From Spiroplasma eriocheiris (GTDB lineage: Bacteria > Bacillota_I > Bacilli_A > Mycoplasmatales > Mycoplasmataceae), in contig NZ_CP011856.1 in NCBI RefSeq assembly GCF_001029265.1, positions 434,001 through 498,000 on the forward strand: a stretch of DNA of 64,000 nt, given 5' to 3'. The position numbers were made by a program, and so were the translations under genes. The notes beneath the pieces were generated by a model. The model worked only from the letters and a program-made list of their open reading frames with translations. It was not told the DNA's origin and ran no database searches. Shown in pieces: positions 40,139-50,392 of this stretch (positions within the stretch are counted from its first letter, which is position 1; each line of letters starts with the position of its first letter).

Positions 40139-41746
40139 ATGGATAGTAAACTAGGATTAACCAAACGCGAACAGAAGCTCCGCTATGCGAGACCTTGGTA
40201 AGCAATTTGGTATTTTTGTGGACCAATGGTATTAATTATGGTTATTCAGGGGTTATATAATATTATTGATAAAAATATGGCGCAAAGTTTTACCCAGGAT
40301 GATATTATGGCTCGGTTTGGGATTACTGCTAAAAACGCTGATAATTTAGTAAATTTAACAACAGGTTATACAATGACTGCTTATTACACAATTTTTTCGT
40401 TCGCGATGTTATTTGGGGTTGGTTGTTCAATTGTTTTTTCAATGGAATATGGAAAACGAAATATTGCTGCGATGCGAAAAATTATGGGGAACATGATTGT
40501 TTTGCAAATTATTACTTCAATTTTTATCAGTACCGTGGTGTTTTTCTTAATGAATAATAATTTTCATGCCTTATTAGTGCGGGTGCAGATGAATAGTTCT
40601 TTATCATCAACAATTCAAGAGCACTATGTAACTTTAGATTGGGAATATTCGCGGATTTTTATCTTTTGTTCACCCTTGTTATTTTTATCATTTGCCTTGC
40701 CAACTTTTTTACGTACCGAAGGAAAAGTTTTTATTGTTTTATTAATGCAAGTTTTATCAATTCCCGTCAACGTGTTATTTTCGTTTATTTTTGCTAAACT
40801 TTGTCACTTAGAAATGTCCGGAGTGATGATGGGAAGTATGATGGCGTGAACCTTTAATATCTGTTTTTCAACTGCAATTATTATCTTTTCTAAAAATTCA
40901 TATTGTAAATTTGGATTTAAAGATATGAAACTATCATTTGCGGTTATTAAACGGGCAATGCCAATTGGAGTGGGAGCGTTTTTTATGAACTTTGCCAATG
41001 CCATTCAAATTTTAATTTCAACGATTTTAGTTGTTCATTTACCTGGCCAAGATGATGTTTACTTTACTCTAAATGGTCAACGTGTGCAAGCAACTAGTGT
41101 TGGCATCTATATTTGTCAATTAGTCTATACTTCGATTTCACCCTTTATGGTGATCTTTATTTCCGCAGGAATTGGATTATCTCAAGGAGCAACTGCTATC
41201 TGTGCCTATGCTTATGGGGCAAAAAAATATCAGCGGATTGAAAAAATTCTCTTTCGGGTGGCATTCTTAGAATTAATTTGGTTCTTTATCGTCTTTATTA
41301 TTATTTTAGCGTTTGCTGATCAAATGATGAAGTTATATGAGTTTCCCGCCGAATTAGTTGGTAAATACCGATGATATGCTGTTTTAAACTTCTCAACATA
41401 TCTGTTTGCTGCTGCAACTTATACAGCGATGACTTTATACTCATCAATTGGCCGTCCTGTTCAAACAATGATTTCTTCAATGTTGCGTTCATTATTAGTA
41501 ATTGTACCATTATCATTAATTGGATTTGGGGTAAGTAATGCGACTGGTAATAATATTGATTACTTTGTTTTCACTGGGTTAAATGACTTAATTTGTGCGT
41601 TAATTTTAATTCCAATGCTTTATACAACATGGCGGAAAAATAAAGCTAAGTTAATTGATTATCCTGACGATTTTGTCCAACAAGCCAAGGACAATGCGGT
41701 TGAAAATGATGAACAAAATATTATTATTCATAATGATTCTAAATAA
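40139..41746 (+). pseudogene. MATE-family efflux transporter with an early in-frame stop
   Basis: ATG 40139 has an ideal AAAGGAGGTG site. After 20 codons the frame meets TAA 40199-40201, then continues in the same frame for about 515 codons with TGA Trp codons to TAA 41744-41746. The product would be a 12-segment MATE efflux pump (ISTILVVHLPGQDDVYF, GIGLSQGATAICAYAYGAKKYQRI). The stop sits in RPW-stop-AIWYFCGPMV, where a Tyr is expected, so TAT/TAC to TAA is likely. An internal ATG at 40226 could restart translation but would lose part of the first membrane segment and has no good ribosome site. Likely inactive. Confidence 0.75.
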
Positions 41747-41752
41747 TGTTTT

Positions 41753-41778
41753 AAAACCTTGATCTAAAAGGTTTTTTT
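41753..41778 (+). terminator. Terminator after the MATE gene
   Basis: AAAACCTT (41753-41760) pairs with AAGGTTTT (41768-41775), five-base-plus loop, then T. Confidence 0.8.
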
Positions 41779-41810
41779 ATTTATATTTTGGGTTTTTTAA
41801 AAAAATAAAA

Positions 41811-41882
41811 ATACAATATTGTATACTTAAATAAAAAATAATGCAAGATTATAAATTAAAAAAATCAATTTTGTAGTATAAT
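41811..41882 (+). promoter_or_regulatory. Palindrome and promoter upstream of the Asn/Gln-rich protein gene
   Basis: ATACAATATTGTAT (41811-41824) is a perfect 14-base palindrome. TATAAT lies at 41877-41882. The palindrome is 53 bases upstream of the -10 box and could be an operator or a binding site; no second copy was seen. Confidence 0.4.
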
Positions 41883-41956
41883 ATATATAGTAATAATAAT
41901 ACAAAGATAGCAGGGTATATAGAGTATAGGTTAATATATGATAGGGGCAAACAGTA

Positions 41957-43258
41957 ATGATAAACAGCAAAGAACAATTTCAACAGGCAATTAATCAAAA
42001 TTTGGGGACTAGTAACAATGGACCAAAGACTTTTACTAATGAAAATTTTCAACAAGCAGCTGTCCCAAATAAATCACAAGACAATTTTTCCCAACCTGGA
42101 CCAGGGAGAAATTTAAACCAAGCAGTACCAAATTCAACATTTATTCAACCAACAAATAACATTAATTATCAACACCAAACCAATAATCCTAACCCAAATG
42201 GTAATATGGATAATACTAATTTAATTAATCAATTATGACAACAAAACCAAGCATTAATGGCTCGGAATAATCAATTAGCAGCTGCTCAAATGATGAATCC
42301 AATGGGAGCGGCTCCAAATCCAATGCTTTATGGAGGAGCCCAGTTAGGCTATTATCCTGTTAATAATTCGGAATTAGAAATGGGGCTAGGGCCATTAGGA
42401 CCGTTGACTAATCGTAATTCACCAGTTTTAAGTTCATTAGGATTAACAGGACAAAATAATATCCAACATAATAAACCAATTTATCAACCAATTGTCTACC
42501 AACCATACATTTTATCACCAGTTGGTAATCACCAACAAAATTATTCATATTATCCTGAGACACCTAATTATATGAATTTTAATAATCCTTATTTGATGAA
42601 TAATCCTTACCAACAATATTTTACACCACCATTAAACCAACCAGCCTTTTACCAACAACCACCATATAATCCACCAATTGCCCCTCCACCTAGCAGTGAA
42701 TATGTAAATAATAGTAATAATAATCACCAATCATCTGCGCAAGGGGCGGATAACCATTATGCAATTATGAATCCTGAAATTATGGCATCCTCAAATTTAA
42801 ATGCGCCAGCGCCAAATTTAGGAGTAGATAGTCAGTTTGCTGATAATGAATTTGCGATGGAAAATATCAACGACGGAATGATAAATGCCAATGAGATGGA
42901 ATTAGATAATAATTTGGATAATTACGGATCAGAATTTGGTAATGATGCCACTACTTTTGCAGAACCAAGTTATAATGACTCGGCAAATAATGAATTTGAT
43001 CTAAATAATGATATGGAATTTGGTTATGATGCTAATAACTTGTATGCTGACCAGCAGCCAGCTACTTTAGCCAGTGAGAAAGATATCAACCATGAAAAAC
43101 GAAAACTATCTAAATTTGCCATCTTTATGATCGCCTTTGTTGTGTTACTAGTATTAGCAATTATTGTGGTTGTTATTCTATACTTTAACTTACCGGTTGT
43201 ACAGAATGAGATTAATTCATGATTTGGAATTACCAAAACTTTTAAACCATGGTTTTAA
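41957..43258 (+). CDS. Asn/Gln/Pro-rich protein with a C-terminal membrane anchor
   Basis: A 433-residue protein. Residues 1-355 are very low in complexity: Asn, Gln, Pro, Tyr and Met, with PPPYNPP-like and MNPMGAAPNPM-like runs. A Lys/Arg-rich stretch (EKRKLSKF) then precedes one membrane segment (about 390-412, FAIFMIAFVVLLVLAIIVVV), and a short tail ends in KPWF. There is no N-terminal signal peptide, so it is a tail-anchored type protein whose disordered part is probably cytoplasmic. TGA at 42236 and 43220 are Trp. It may be a cytoskeleton-linked or attachment-organelle-like structural protein; that is a guess. Confidence 0.75.
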
Positions 43259-43286
43259 AATATTTTCTTTCGAAAATATTTTTTTA
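43257..43286 (+). terminator. Terminator after the Asn/Gln-rich protein gene
   Basis: AAAATATTTT (43257-43266) pairs with AAAATATTTT (43273-43282), then T. Confidence 0.85.
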
Positions 43287-43371
43287 TTTTAAATTAAAAA
43301 AAGCCTAGCATGAGAGAAACTAGACTTTTTATATTATTATTATTATTTGATTTGAAAGGTTTAATTTAAAT

Positions 43372-43398
43372 ATGAAAAAATTACTATATTTGTTGTAA
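43372..43398 (+). pseudogene. Remnant of a secreted or lipoprotein gene start
   Basis: GAAAGG, a good spacer, then MKKLLYLL and TAA. The first codons match the start of the many MKKLL signal peptides in the window, but the frame stops at codon 9. The next 100 bases hold no long frame, so it looks like a decayed gene head. Confidence 0.4.
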
Positions 43399-43494
43399 GT
43401 TTATAATTGTTAATTTAAATTTGCTTGTATTTTGATTAGGTACTAATTTTTTTGGGTATGTATTTTGTATTCTTGAGTAAGTTACAGTTTTGAT

Positions 43495-43830
43495 TTAGAT
43501 TAGGATCTGCACATTTTTTATTTTAAAAAACCAAAATACAAAACCAATAATTACTAATAAAGGGCTATGTTTTGGTGGGGTTAAAGTTAAATTATGGTGT
43601 TTTTTAACAATTTGGTAACTAACTGACGTTGCAGGTTGCTCATCTTCTGCTTTAACCTTAATTGCGGCATGGTTAATTTCTTCCGGAGTACAAATAGCAT
43701 TATTAATTATATAAGCTTGTTCGTAGTCATTATCACTATTTGTGGGGCGGATTGTTCCAAAGATATTTGGCACAAACAAACCAAACGATATTTTAAGTTT
43801 ATTAATTAATAATTTAAAATATTTTTTCAT
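43495..43830 (-). CDS. Small membrane-anchored protein of unknown function
   Basis: A 111-residue protein on the minus strand. Residues 1-25 (MKKYFKLLINKLKISFGLFVPNIFG) are basic then hydrophobic and may be a weak signal; a C-terminal membrane segment (LLVIIGFVFWFFKI) follows residue 90. The middle is polar. AGAAAAGAGGC precedes the start. No family recognised. Confidence 0.55.
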   Translation of the reverse strand: MKKYFKLLINKLKISFGLFVPNIFGTIRPTNSDNDYEQAYIINNAICTPEEINHAAIKVKAEDEQPATSVSYQIVKKHHNLTLTPPKHSPLLVIIGFVFWFFKIKNVQILI

Positions 43831-43993
43831 TAGTTTAATGCCTCTTTTCTTATAAATATGATAACATATTTTTTTAAATTACTAGCAAAAAATTAATTAA
43901 TTGTTCGTAATTTCGAGTGATTTTATTTGTTAAATAAGGTAATATTTACTTGTATTGATACTTTTTAATAGGACAAAAAGGAGTGGTAAATTA

Positions 43994-44863
43994 ATGAAAC
44001 AGTATCTAACAATGGCCCAATTTATTTTAGATAATGGTTTAGCCAAGCAAGACCGAACTAATACCGGAACAATTTCTTATTTTGGTTATCAAATGCGCTT
44101 TAATTTAGCGGAAGGGTTCCCCTTGTTAACAACGAAAAAAGTTCATTTTAAATCAGTGGTGTATGAATTACTTTGGTTTATTAAGGGTGACACTAATATT
44201 AAATATTTAGTTGACCATAATGTCCGAATTTGAAACGAATGACCATATGAAAAATATACAAAGTCACCAGATTATCAAAATGAAACTTTAACTGAATTTG
44301 TTGAAAAAATTAAAACAGATGATGAATTCGCAAAGAAATATGGGGATTTAGGTCCAGTTTATGGAAAACAATGGCGTAATTTTGAAGGAGTGAACCAACT
44401 AGCAAAGTTAATTGATAATTTAAAAACTAACCCTTATTCACGTCGTCACATTTTAAGTGCTTGAAATCCAAAAGAAGTTGATAATATGGCCTTACCACCT
44501 TGTCATACCCTTGTGCAGTTCTATGTTTCTCAAGATAATAAATTAAGTTGTCAATTATATCAACGCAGTGCGGATGTTTTTTTAGGAGTTCCGTTTAATA
44601 TTGCGAGTTATGCGTTATTAACTTATATGATTGCCCAGGTGTGCGGTTTTGAAGTTGGAGATTTTGTTCATAGTTTTGGTGATTGTCATATTTATCAAAA
44701 TCACTTAGCCCAAATTAATGAACAATTAACGAGAACGCCCCGCGTATTACCAACCTTAAAATTAAACCCCGGAGTAAAGTCATTATTTGATTTTACTTAT
44801 GAAGATATTGTTTTAGAAAACTATGATCCATATCCGGCCATTAAAGGTTTGGTGGCAGTGTAA
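43994..44863 (+). CDS. thyA: Thymidylate synthase
   Basis: A 289-residue enzyme that methylates dUMP to dTMP with methylene-tetrahydrofolate. The catalytic Cys lies in [13 protein letters not shown] (about 173), with [26 protein letters not shown] and the C-terminal [13 protein letters not shown] Trp codons at 44231 and others. AAAGGAGTG precedes ATG 43994. Its TAA overlaps the ATG of folA by one base (TAATG). ThyA makes dihydrofolate, which the next gene recycles. Confidence 0.96.
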
Positions 44864-45345
44864 TGATTAAGTTATTATGAGCAATGGATCAGCATGGTTT
44901 AATTGGAAAGGATAATCACTTACCATGACATATTAAAGCTGAACTTCAACATTTTAAAGCCGAAACTCTTAATAAAACAATTTTATTAGGACGGACTACT
45001 TTTGAAGGAATTAATCGGGTGTTACCTAATCGAAAAACAATTGTGGTGACTCATAATCCTAACTATTACTTTAACCATCCGGATGTGCAGGTTGTTCATG
45101 ATTTACAACCAATCCTCATAGAATATCAACAAAATCCGAATAATGAGTTAATAGTTTGTGGGGGGTCAAAGGTGTATGAGGAAACTTTACCTGTGGCGGA
45201 TGAGTTAATTATTAGTTATATTAAGGGTGAATATACTGGTGATACTTATTTTCCCCCTTTTAATCTTGATGATTTTGAATTAAAATTTATTCAAGAGTAT
45301 GATGAATTTACTATTAAAAGATATGTGAGAAGGAGAAGAACTTAA
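44863..45345 (+). CDS. folA: Dihydrofolate reductase
   Basis: A 160-residue enzyme reducing dihydrofolate with NADPH. The start [28 protein letters not shown] is the family signature, with the Trp residues encoded by TGA. KTILLGRTTFEGI and VCGGSKVYEETLP (NADPH site) follow. Its start and stop overlap thyA and plsC by one base each (TAATG twice), so translation is coupled. Real start is 44863; internal ATG codons give truncated proteins. Confidence 0.94.
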
Positions 45346-46142
45346 TGCCAAATATATGAAAAATTATCTTAACATTGCCCCGTTTTTTACGAATGTTAAC
45401 AAAATCAAAGAGCATGGCCAGAAAAATTAAACGTGATCCCAATATTGTTTCTGAGGAATACCGTTATCACTGGCTCCAAAAACGAACAAAGTATATGTTA
45501 TGAATTTTTGATATTAAGTTAATTGTTCATAACGAAGAAAATTGAATTGATAAGGGTTGTTTGATGGTTGCTAACCACCAGTCAAATATTGATCCTGCTA
45601 TTATTTTTCGGTTAAATGATTTTAATAAAACCGCCCCGTGTGCTTTTATTGCCAAGAAGGAATTAGCAACTGACAAGCGTTTTAAAAATTTTGTGGCTTT
45701 AATTGATGTGTTATTCTTAGACCGTAAGAATCCGCGTCAAGCAATTGAAGTTATTAATGAAGCAAACGAATTAATTCGTGTGCCCCGGACAATGGTTGTT
45801 TTCCCGGAAGGAACCCGTAGTCATCAACAAGAAATGGGAGAATTCCAAGCGGGAAGTTTTAAAATCGCTCAAAAAGCACATGCGCCAATTATTCCAGTGT
45901 CACTTGTTAATTCATACCAAGTTTTAAATAAAAAAGTTAAACAAAAAGGCAAGAAATATATTCATGTTGTGTTTCATAAACCAATTAAACCAGATACTTT
46001 TATGACCAAACCAACAGACTTAATTTCGAACAATGTTAAACAAATCATTCAAAAAGGAATTGATCAATATAAAGATGTTGATCATAAGAAAGCCTATGAA
46101 AAATATCGTGCCGAATTAAAACAAAAAGCCAAAAATGCTTAA
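45345..46142 (+). CDS. plsC: 1-acyl-sn-glycerol-3-phosphate acyltransferase
   Basis: A 265-residue membrane-associated enzyme that makes phosphatidic acid. The NHQSNIDPA motif (HX4D, about residue 79) and FPEGTRSHQQ (about 147) are the catalytic and glycerol-phosphate binding motifs. A basic N-terminal region precedes a hydrophobic stretch. TGA Trp codons at 45357 and 45500 region. Overlaps folA by one base at the start; the next gene begins 24 bases after its end. Confidence 0.92.
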
Positions 46143-46166
46143 GAAATACATAGGAGATGAAAAAGA

Positions 46167-47480
46167 ATGAGACTTTTAGACTTAATTGAAAAGAAAAAAA
46201 ATGGTCAAGAACTAACCCAAGAAGAAATTAAATTTATTATTGAAGGATACACTACTGGGGCAATCCCTGATTATCAAATGTCAGCTTTTCTAATGGCAGT
46301 TTTTTTCCAATCAATGTCAATTACTGAAATATCATATTTAACTGATGCGATGATTCAATCCGGAGAAGTATATGACTTATCTGGAATCCGGGGGTTTAAG
46401 GTTGATAAGCATTCTTCCGGGGGAGTTGGGGATAAAGTTAGTTTAATCTATGCGCCCTTAGTTGCTAGTTTTGGGTTAAAAGTAGCAAAAATGTCTGGAC
46501 GCGGCCTTGGCCAAACCGGGGGAACAATTGATAAATTAGAAAGTTTTCCGGGGTTCAAAGTCGAAATTTCCTTTGCGGAGTTTGTCCGGATTGTTAATAA
46601 AACAAATATTTCAATTATTGCCCAGTCAAGTAATATTGTTCCCGCAGATAAAAAAATTTATGCTCTCCGTGATGTGACAGCCACTGTCAATTCAATTCCC
46701 TTAATTGCCGCTAGCATCATGTGTAAAAAAATTGCCACTGGGAGTGATGGGATTGTTTTAGATGTTAAATGTGGGAATGGGGCCTTTATGAAATCAATTT
46801 CGGAAGCTAAACAATTAGCTGAAATTATGGTGGGGATTGGCAAACACTTTGATAAAAAAATTGCGGCAGAAATTACCAATATGAACCAACCATTAGGTCG
46901 TGCCATTGGAAATGCCATTGAAATTTATGAAGTTGTGAAAACGTTACAAGGCGAAGGTCCCGAAGATTTAAATTATATTGTTTGTGAATCAGCAGCATTG
47001 AGTTTATGCCAAGCAAACTTATTCCCTGATTTTGAGAGTGCTTTTAAAGCTTGTCAGGATAAACTCCATAATTCACCAGAACCATTAACTTACTTTAAAA
47101 ACTTTATCCAAGAACAGGGTGGTGATTTATCTCTAATTAGTGATTTGCATTCGCTGGACCAAATGTTAAAAGTTAAAAATAAAGTTGAAATTAGAGCAAA
47201 AGAAACTGGTTTTATTGAAATTGTTGATACTAATGCCTTAGGATTATTATCAGTGCGGTTAGGAGCCGGGCGGAATACCAAAGAAGAAGAAATTGACCAT
47301 CATGCGGGGATTTACTTAAATAAAAAAACTGGTGAATTTGTTAACGAAGGGGAAACTGTGATGACACTATATACTAATCGTTATGTTACCGATCCAGTTT
47401 ATGAATGAGCAGAAAGTACTTTTAAAATTACCGACAAAGAACCAAAAGCCTACGAACTAGTATATGAAGTAATTCAATAA
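46167..47480 (+). CDS. pdp: Pyrimidine-nucleoside phosphorylase
   Basis: A 437-residue enzyme that splits thymidine, uridine or deoxyuridine into base and (deoxy)ribose-1-phosphate. KHSSGGVGDKVSL (phosphate site, about 80), KMSGRGLGQTGGTIDKLES (about 110), and the C-terminal ARETGFI/RAKETGFIE block are typical. TGA at 47406 is Trp; the true stop is 47478-47480. AGGAGATG precedes the start. It may channel deoxyribose into energy metabolism, and with thyA and the kinase at 49737 it balances the deoxynucleoside pool. Confidence 0.94.
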
Positions 47481-47486
47481 TTAATC

Positions 47487-47510
47487 AAGAGAGCTGTGCC
47501 CTCTTTTTCT
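47487..47510 (+). terminator. Weak terminator after pdp
   Basis: AAGAG pairs with CTCTT around a short loop, then T-rich sequence; only five or six pairs. Confidence 0.5.
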
Positions 47511-47620
47511 TTCGGATTTTAAAACTCGCGTGCTTATTTCGTAATTTTTTATAATTTTGCTTTGAATTATTATAAAATATCATTATGATATATAAAGAGG
47601 AAATAAAGAAGGGAAAGATA

Positions 47621-48394
47621 ATGTTGACAAATAATCCCCGCTATGAAGTAAGTTTAGATAATTTCACTGGTCCGTTGGATTTATTATTGCATCTAATTAA
47701 AGAAAAAGAAGTTGATCTTTTTAGTATTAGTTTGTTAGAAGTAACTGATCAGTTTTTAGCGTATTTACATCAATTTGAAAAATTAAACATTGAAATTGCA
47801 TCCGAATATTTATTAATGGCAAGTTATTTAATTGAAATTAAAACCAAACTAGTTCTCCCCAAAGAAGAAGTTGAAATTGATGAAAACTATGAAAAGGATA
47901 GCCGCGAAGAGTTAATTACCCGGTTATTAGAATATAAAAAGATTAAAGAAGTGACCCATTATTTTAAAAACCAACACCAAGAGTCAAGTAAATATTTGTC
48001 AAAACCCAAAACTATTATTAAAGGTCAGCGTATTCCCGATGAAGAATTGCCCTTATCCCCTAAAATTAACATTGATAAATTAGCAAATAGTTTTTTAAAA
48101 ATGTTAGAGCAAATTAATGCTTCCAAACCCTTAAATTCTAATATTATAATTACCGAAGTTTCCCCTGAAGAGGTTGCCATTAAAATTTTAGATATTATTG
48201 AAAACACCACTCAGGAATGGTTATTAGAAGATTTATTAGATTATTTTGAACTATCAACCCAGGTGTTTGTTGCTTGTTTTATTGCGATTTTAGACTTAGC
48301 TCGTCACCAAAAGATTAGCATTACTCAGCACCAACATTTGGATAACATTTATATTACTTATCTTAACTTAGGAGAGGAGCACCAAAATGAATAA
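47621..48394 (+). CDS. scpA: Segregation and condensation protein A
   Basis: A 257-residue kleisin that closes the SMC ring and helps chromosome segregation. The N-terminal NFTGPLDLLLHLIKEKEVD motif is a family signature; the C-terminal winged-helix region binds the SMC head. ATG 47621 has GAAGGGAAAG upstream and is preferred to an in-frame ATG at 47585, which would lie at the promoter. Overlaps scpB by 8 bases. Confidence 0.95.
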   Translation: MLTNNPRYEVSLDNFTGPLDLLLHLIKEKEVDLFSISLLEVTDQFLAYLHQFEKLNIEIASEYLLMASYLIEIKTKLVLPKEEVEIDENYEKDSREELITRLLEYKKIKEVTHYFKNQHQESSKYLSKPKTIIKGQRIPDEELPLSPKINIDKLANSFLKMLEQINASKPLNSNIIITEVSPEEVAIKILDIIENTTQEWLLEDLLDYFELSTQVFVACFIAILDLARHQKISITQHQHLDNIYITYLNLGEEHQNE

Positions 48395-48935
48395 TAATGA
48401 AAAAATTGCTTTATTAGAAGGATTACTTTTTATTAGTGGCGATGAAGGAATTGGCTTGACTGAAATTAGTGAAGTCTTAGAATTACCAACCTCGGATTGT
48501 CAGCAGTTAATTGCAACCTTAGCCAAGGAATACCAAACTAATCCTACTCGGGGGTTAATGATTAATAATTTTGCAAATAAATATCGGTTAACAACCAAAA
48601 AAGAATATTATCCGTTTTATTTAAAATTATCCCATCCAAAAGTTGAAGCCCGGCTATCCCAAGCAGCTCTCGAAACATTAGCGATCATTGCCTATCGGGG
48701 GCCGATTAGTAAACCAGAAATTGAGGATTTACGAGGTGTTAATTCCGATAATGTTATCTATAAGTTAAAAGCGCGTGAATTAATTGAAGAGGCCGGAAAA
48801 AGTGACTTGCCCGGAAAACCACTAAACTATAAAGTTACCGAAGAATTTTTAAAAGCTTTTAACTTAAATTCCCTAGCTGAATTACCACAATTACAAGAAA
48901 TTACTAGTGATGAAGAAGAGGACTTATTTAAATAA
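48387..48935 (+). CDS. scpB: Segregation and condensation protein B
   Basis: A 182-residue protein of two winged-helix domains that binds ScpA. The start EKIALLEGLLFISGDEGI and the block LSQAALETLAIIAYRGPISKPEIEDLRGV are typical. Its ribosome site (GGAGAGGAG) is within scpA. The stop overlaps the ATG of rluB. Confidence 0.95.
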   Translation: MNNNEKIALLEGLLFISGDEGIGLTEISEVLELPTSDCQQLIATLAKEYQTNPTRGLMINNFANKYRLTTKKEYYPFYLKLSHPKVEARLSQAALETLAIIAYRGPISKPEIEDLRGVNSDNVIYKLKARELIEEAGKSDLPGKPLNYKVTEEFLKAFNLNSLAELPQLQEITSDEEEDLFK

Positions 48936-49675
48936 TGGAACGGTTACAAAAAGTAATTGCTAATTATGGCTATGCCTCTCGTCGTAAAGCAGAAGAATTA
49001 ATTACCCAACACCGGGTGAAGGTAAACGGGCAAGTTATTAGCGAAATGGGATTTAAAGTTACGCCCCATGATGTCATTATGATTGATAATAAAATCCTGG
49101 AAAATAAAAATCAGCAAAAAGTCTACATAATGTTAAATAAACCGCGTAATACTGTGAGCACTGTTCGTGATCCCCACCACCGGAAAACGGTGCTTTCGTA
49201 TTTAACCGGGATTTCTCACCGAGTTTATCCAGTAGGGCGATTAGATTATGATACTAGTGGGTTATTATTAATTACAAATGATGGGGATTTTGCTAATATT
49301 ATTACCCATCCTAAACATATTATTGATAAAACTTATCATGTGCTTGTCAAAGGAGCGGTTACGAAAACGCAACTACGTGATTTAGCTCGGGGCGTAAAAA
49401 TTGAGGATAATTTTACAACCTCCCCAGCCCAAGCTAGGGTGCTAAAATATTCAGAAAAAGATGATACCACAGTGTTAGAACTAATTATTCACGAGGGTAA
49501 AAAACACCAAGTCAAGCGTATGCTTAGTGCGGTTGGCAGTGAAGTTCTAAAGTTAAAAAGAGTGGCGATTGGTTTTTTACAGTTAGATGAAAGTTTAAAG
49601 CCAGGAGAATGGCGATACTTAAAACCCAAAGAAATTAAGCGCTTTTTTGGAATTTTTAATAGTATAAAAAAATAA
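48935..49675 (+). CDS. rluB: 23S rRNA pseudouridine synthase RluB-like
   Basis: A 246-residue pseudouridine synthase. An S4 domain (MERLQKVIANYGYASRRKAEELI) occupies residues 1-60; the catalytic Asp lies in PVGRLDYDTSGLLLITNDG (about 108). The KKHQVKRML block near the C terminus is conserved. Third gene of the common scpA-scpB-rluB order; begins in the scpB stop codon. Confidence 0.93.
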   Translation: MERLQKVIANYGYASRRKAEELITQHRVKVNGQVISEMGFKVTPHDVIMIDNKILENKNQQKVYIMLNKPRNTVSTVRDPHHRKTVLSYLTGISHRVYPVGRLDYDTSGLLLITNDGDFANIITHPKHIIDKTYHVLVKGAVTKTQLRDLARGVKIEDNFTTSPAQARVLKYSEKDDTTVLELIIHEGKKHQVKRMLSAVGSEVLKLKRVAIGFLQLDESLKPGEWRYLKPKEIKRFFGIFNSIKK

Positions 49676-49736
49676 AACTACTTTTAATCATTTTTAAAAT
49701 ACGATAAAATTAAGCAAATGAGAAAAGAGGGAAGTT

Positions 49737-50348
49737 ATGCGAATTACATTAGCGGGAGTAGTTGGGGTTGGAAAATCAACTGTTAGTAAAATGCTTGGCG
49801 ATAAATATAACTATGTAGTAATGGATGAACCAGTGGAAGAAAACCCATACTTAGATGAATACTATGCTGATCCCAAAAATATGGCGTTTAAAATGCAAGT
49901 TTATATGGTGATGGCCCGTAGTAAACAGTTAAAACAAGCTAAAATTGAGCCAAATATTATTTTTGACCGGAGTGTGTTAGAAGATATTATATTTGTCGAT
50001 GTTCTTCACGAACTAGGGTATATGAATATGACTGATTACAAAGTTTATCGTGAGTTTTATGATATTGTTGTTTTACAAAGTTTATACCTGGATGAAACTA
50101 TTAAACCGGAGTTAGTAGTTTACTTACGAATTTCACCATTTGGGGCGATGAACCGAATTAAACAACGCGGAAGACCAAGTGAACAAACAGTGAGCCCCGC
50201 TTACTGAGAGTTATTAAATAAAAAATATGAAGAATGATACCAACGAAATAAAGATAAGTTTAATTTCTTGGTTATTGATGCGGAAGATAAAACTCCCAAT
50301 GAAATTGTTGATATAATTTCGGAAAAAATTGATCAGTATCAAAAATAA
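49737..50348 (+). CDS. Deoxynucleoside kinase (deoxyadenosine/deoxyguanosine kinase type)
   Basis: A 203-residue kinase phosphorylating deoxynucleosides. The P-loop GVVGVGKST is at residues 7-15, the DEPVEENPYLDEYY block near 32 and FDRSVLEDIIF near 80 (DRS motif) are typical of the dNK family, and an ERx-like RIKQRGRPSEQ lid lies near 145. TGA Trp codons at 50205 and beyond. Which deoxynucleoside is used cannot be read from this. Terminator directly after. Confidence 0.92.
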
Positions 50349-50379
50349 AAAAGCTGTAAATAATTACAGCTTTTTTATT
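50347..50379. terminator. Terminator between the kinase and ppa (bidirectional)
   Basis: A 13-bp perfect stem (50347-50359 with 50364-50376) starting at the stop codon and followed by T; symmetric, so it may end ppa as well. Confidence 0.88.
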
Positions 50380-50392
50380 AATAAATCCTAGT

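Noticed and set aside
40226..41746. Intact MATE gene starting at 40226
   Set aside because: No ribosome site there, and it would lose part of the first membrane segment; the good site is at 40139, before the TAA.
47585..47620. scpA start at 47585
   Set aside because: It overlaps the likely promoter; ATG 47621 has the ribosome site and fits the family N terminus.
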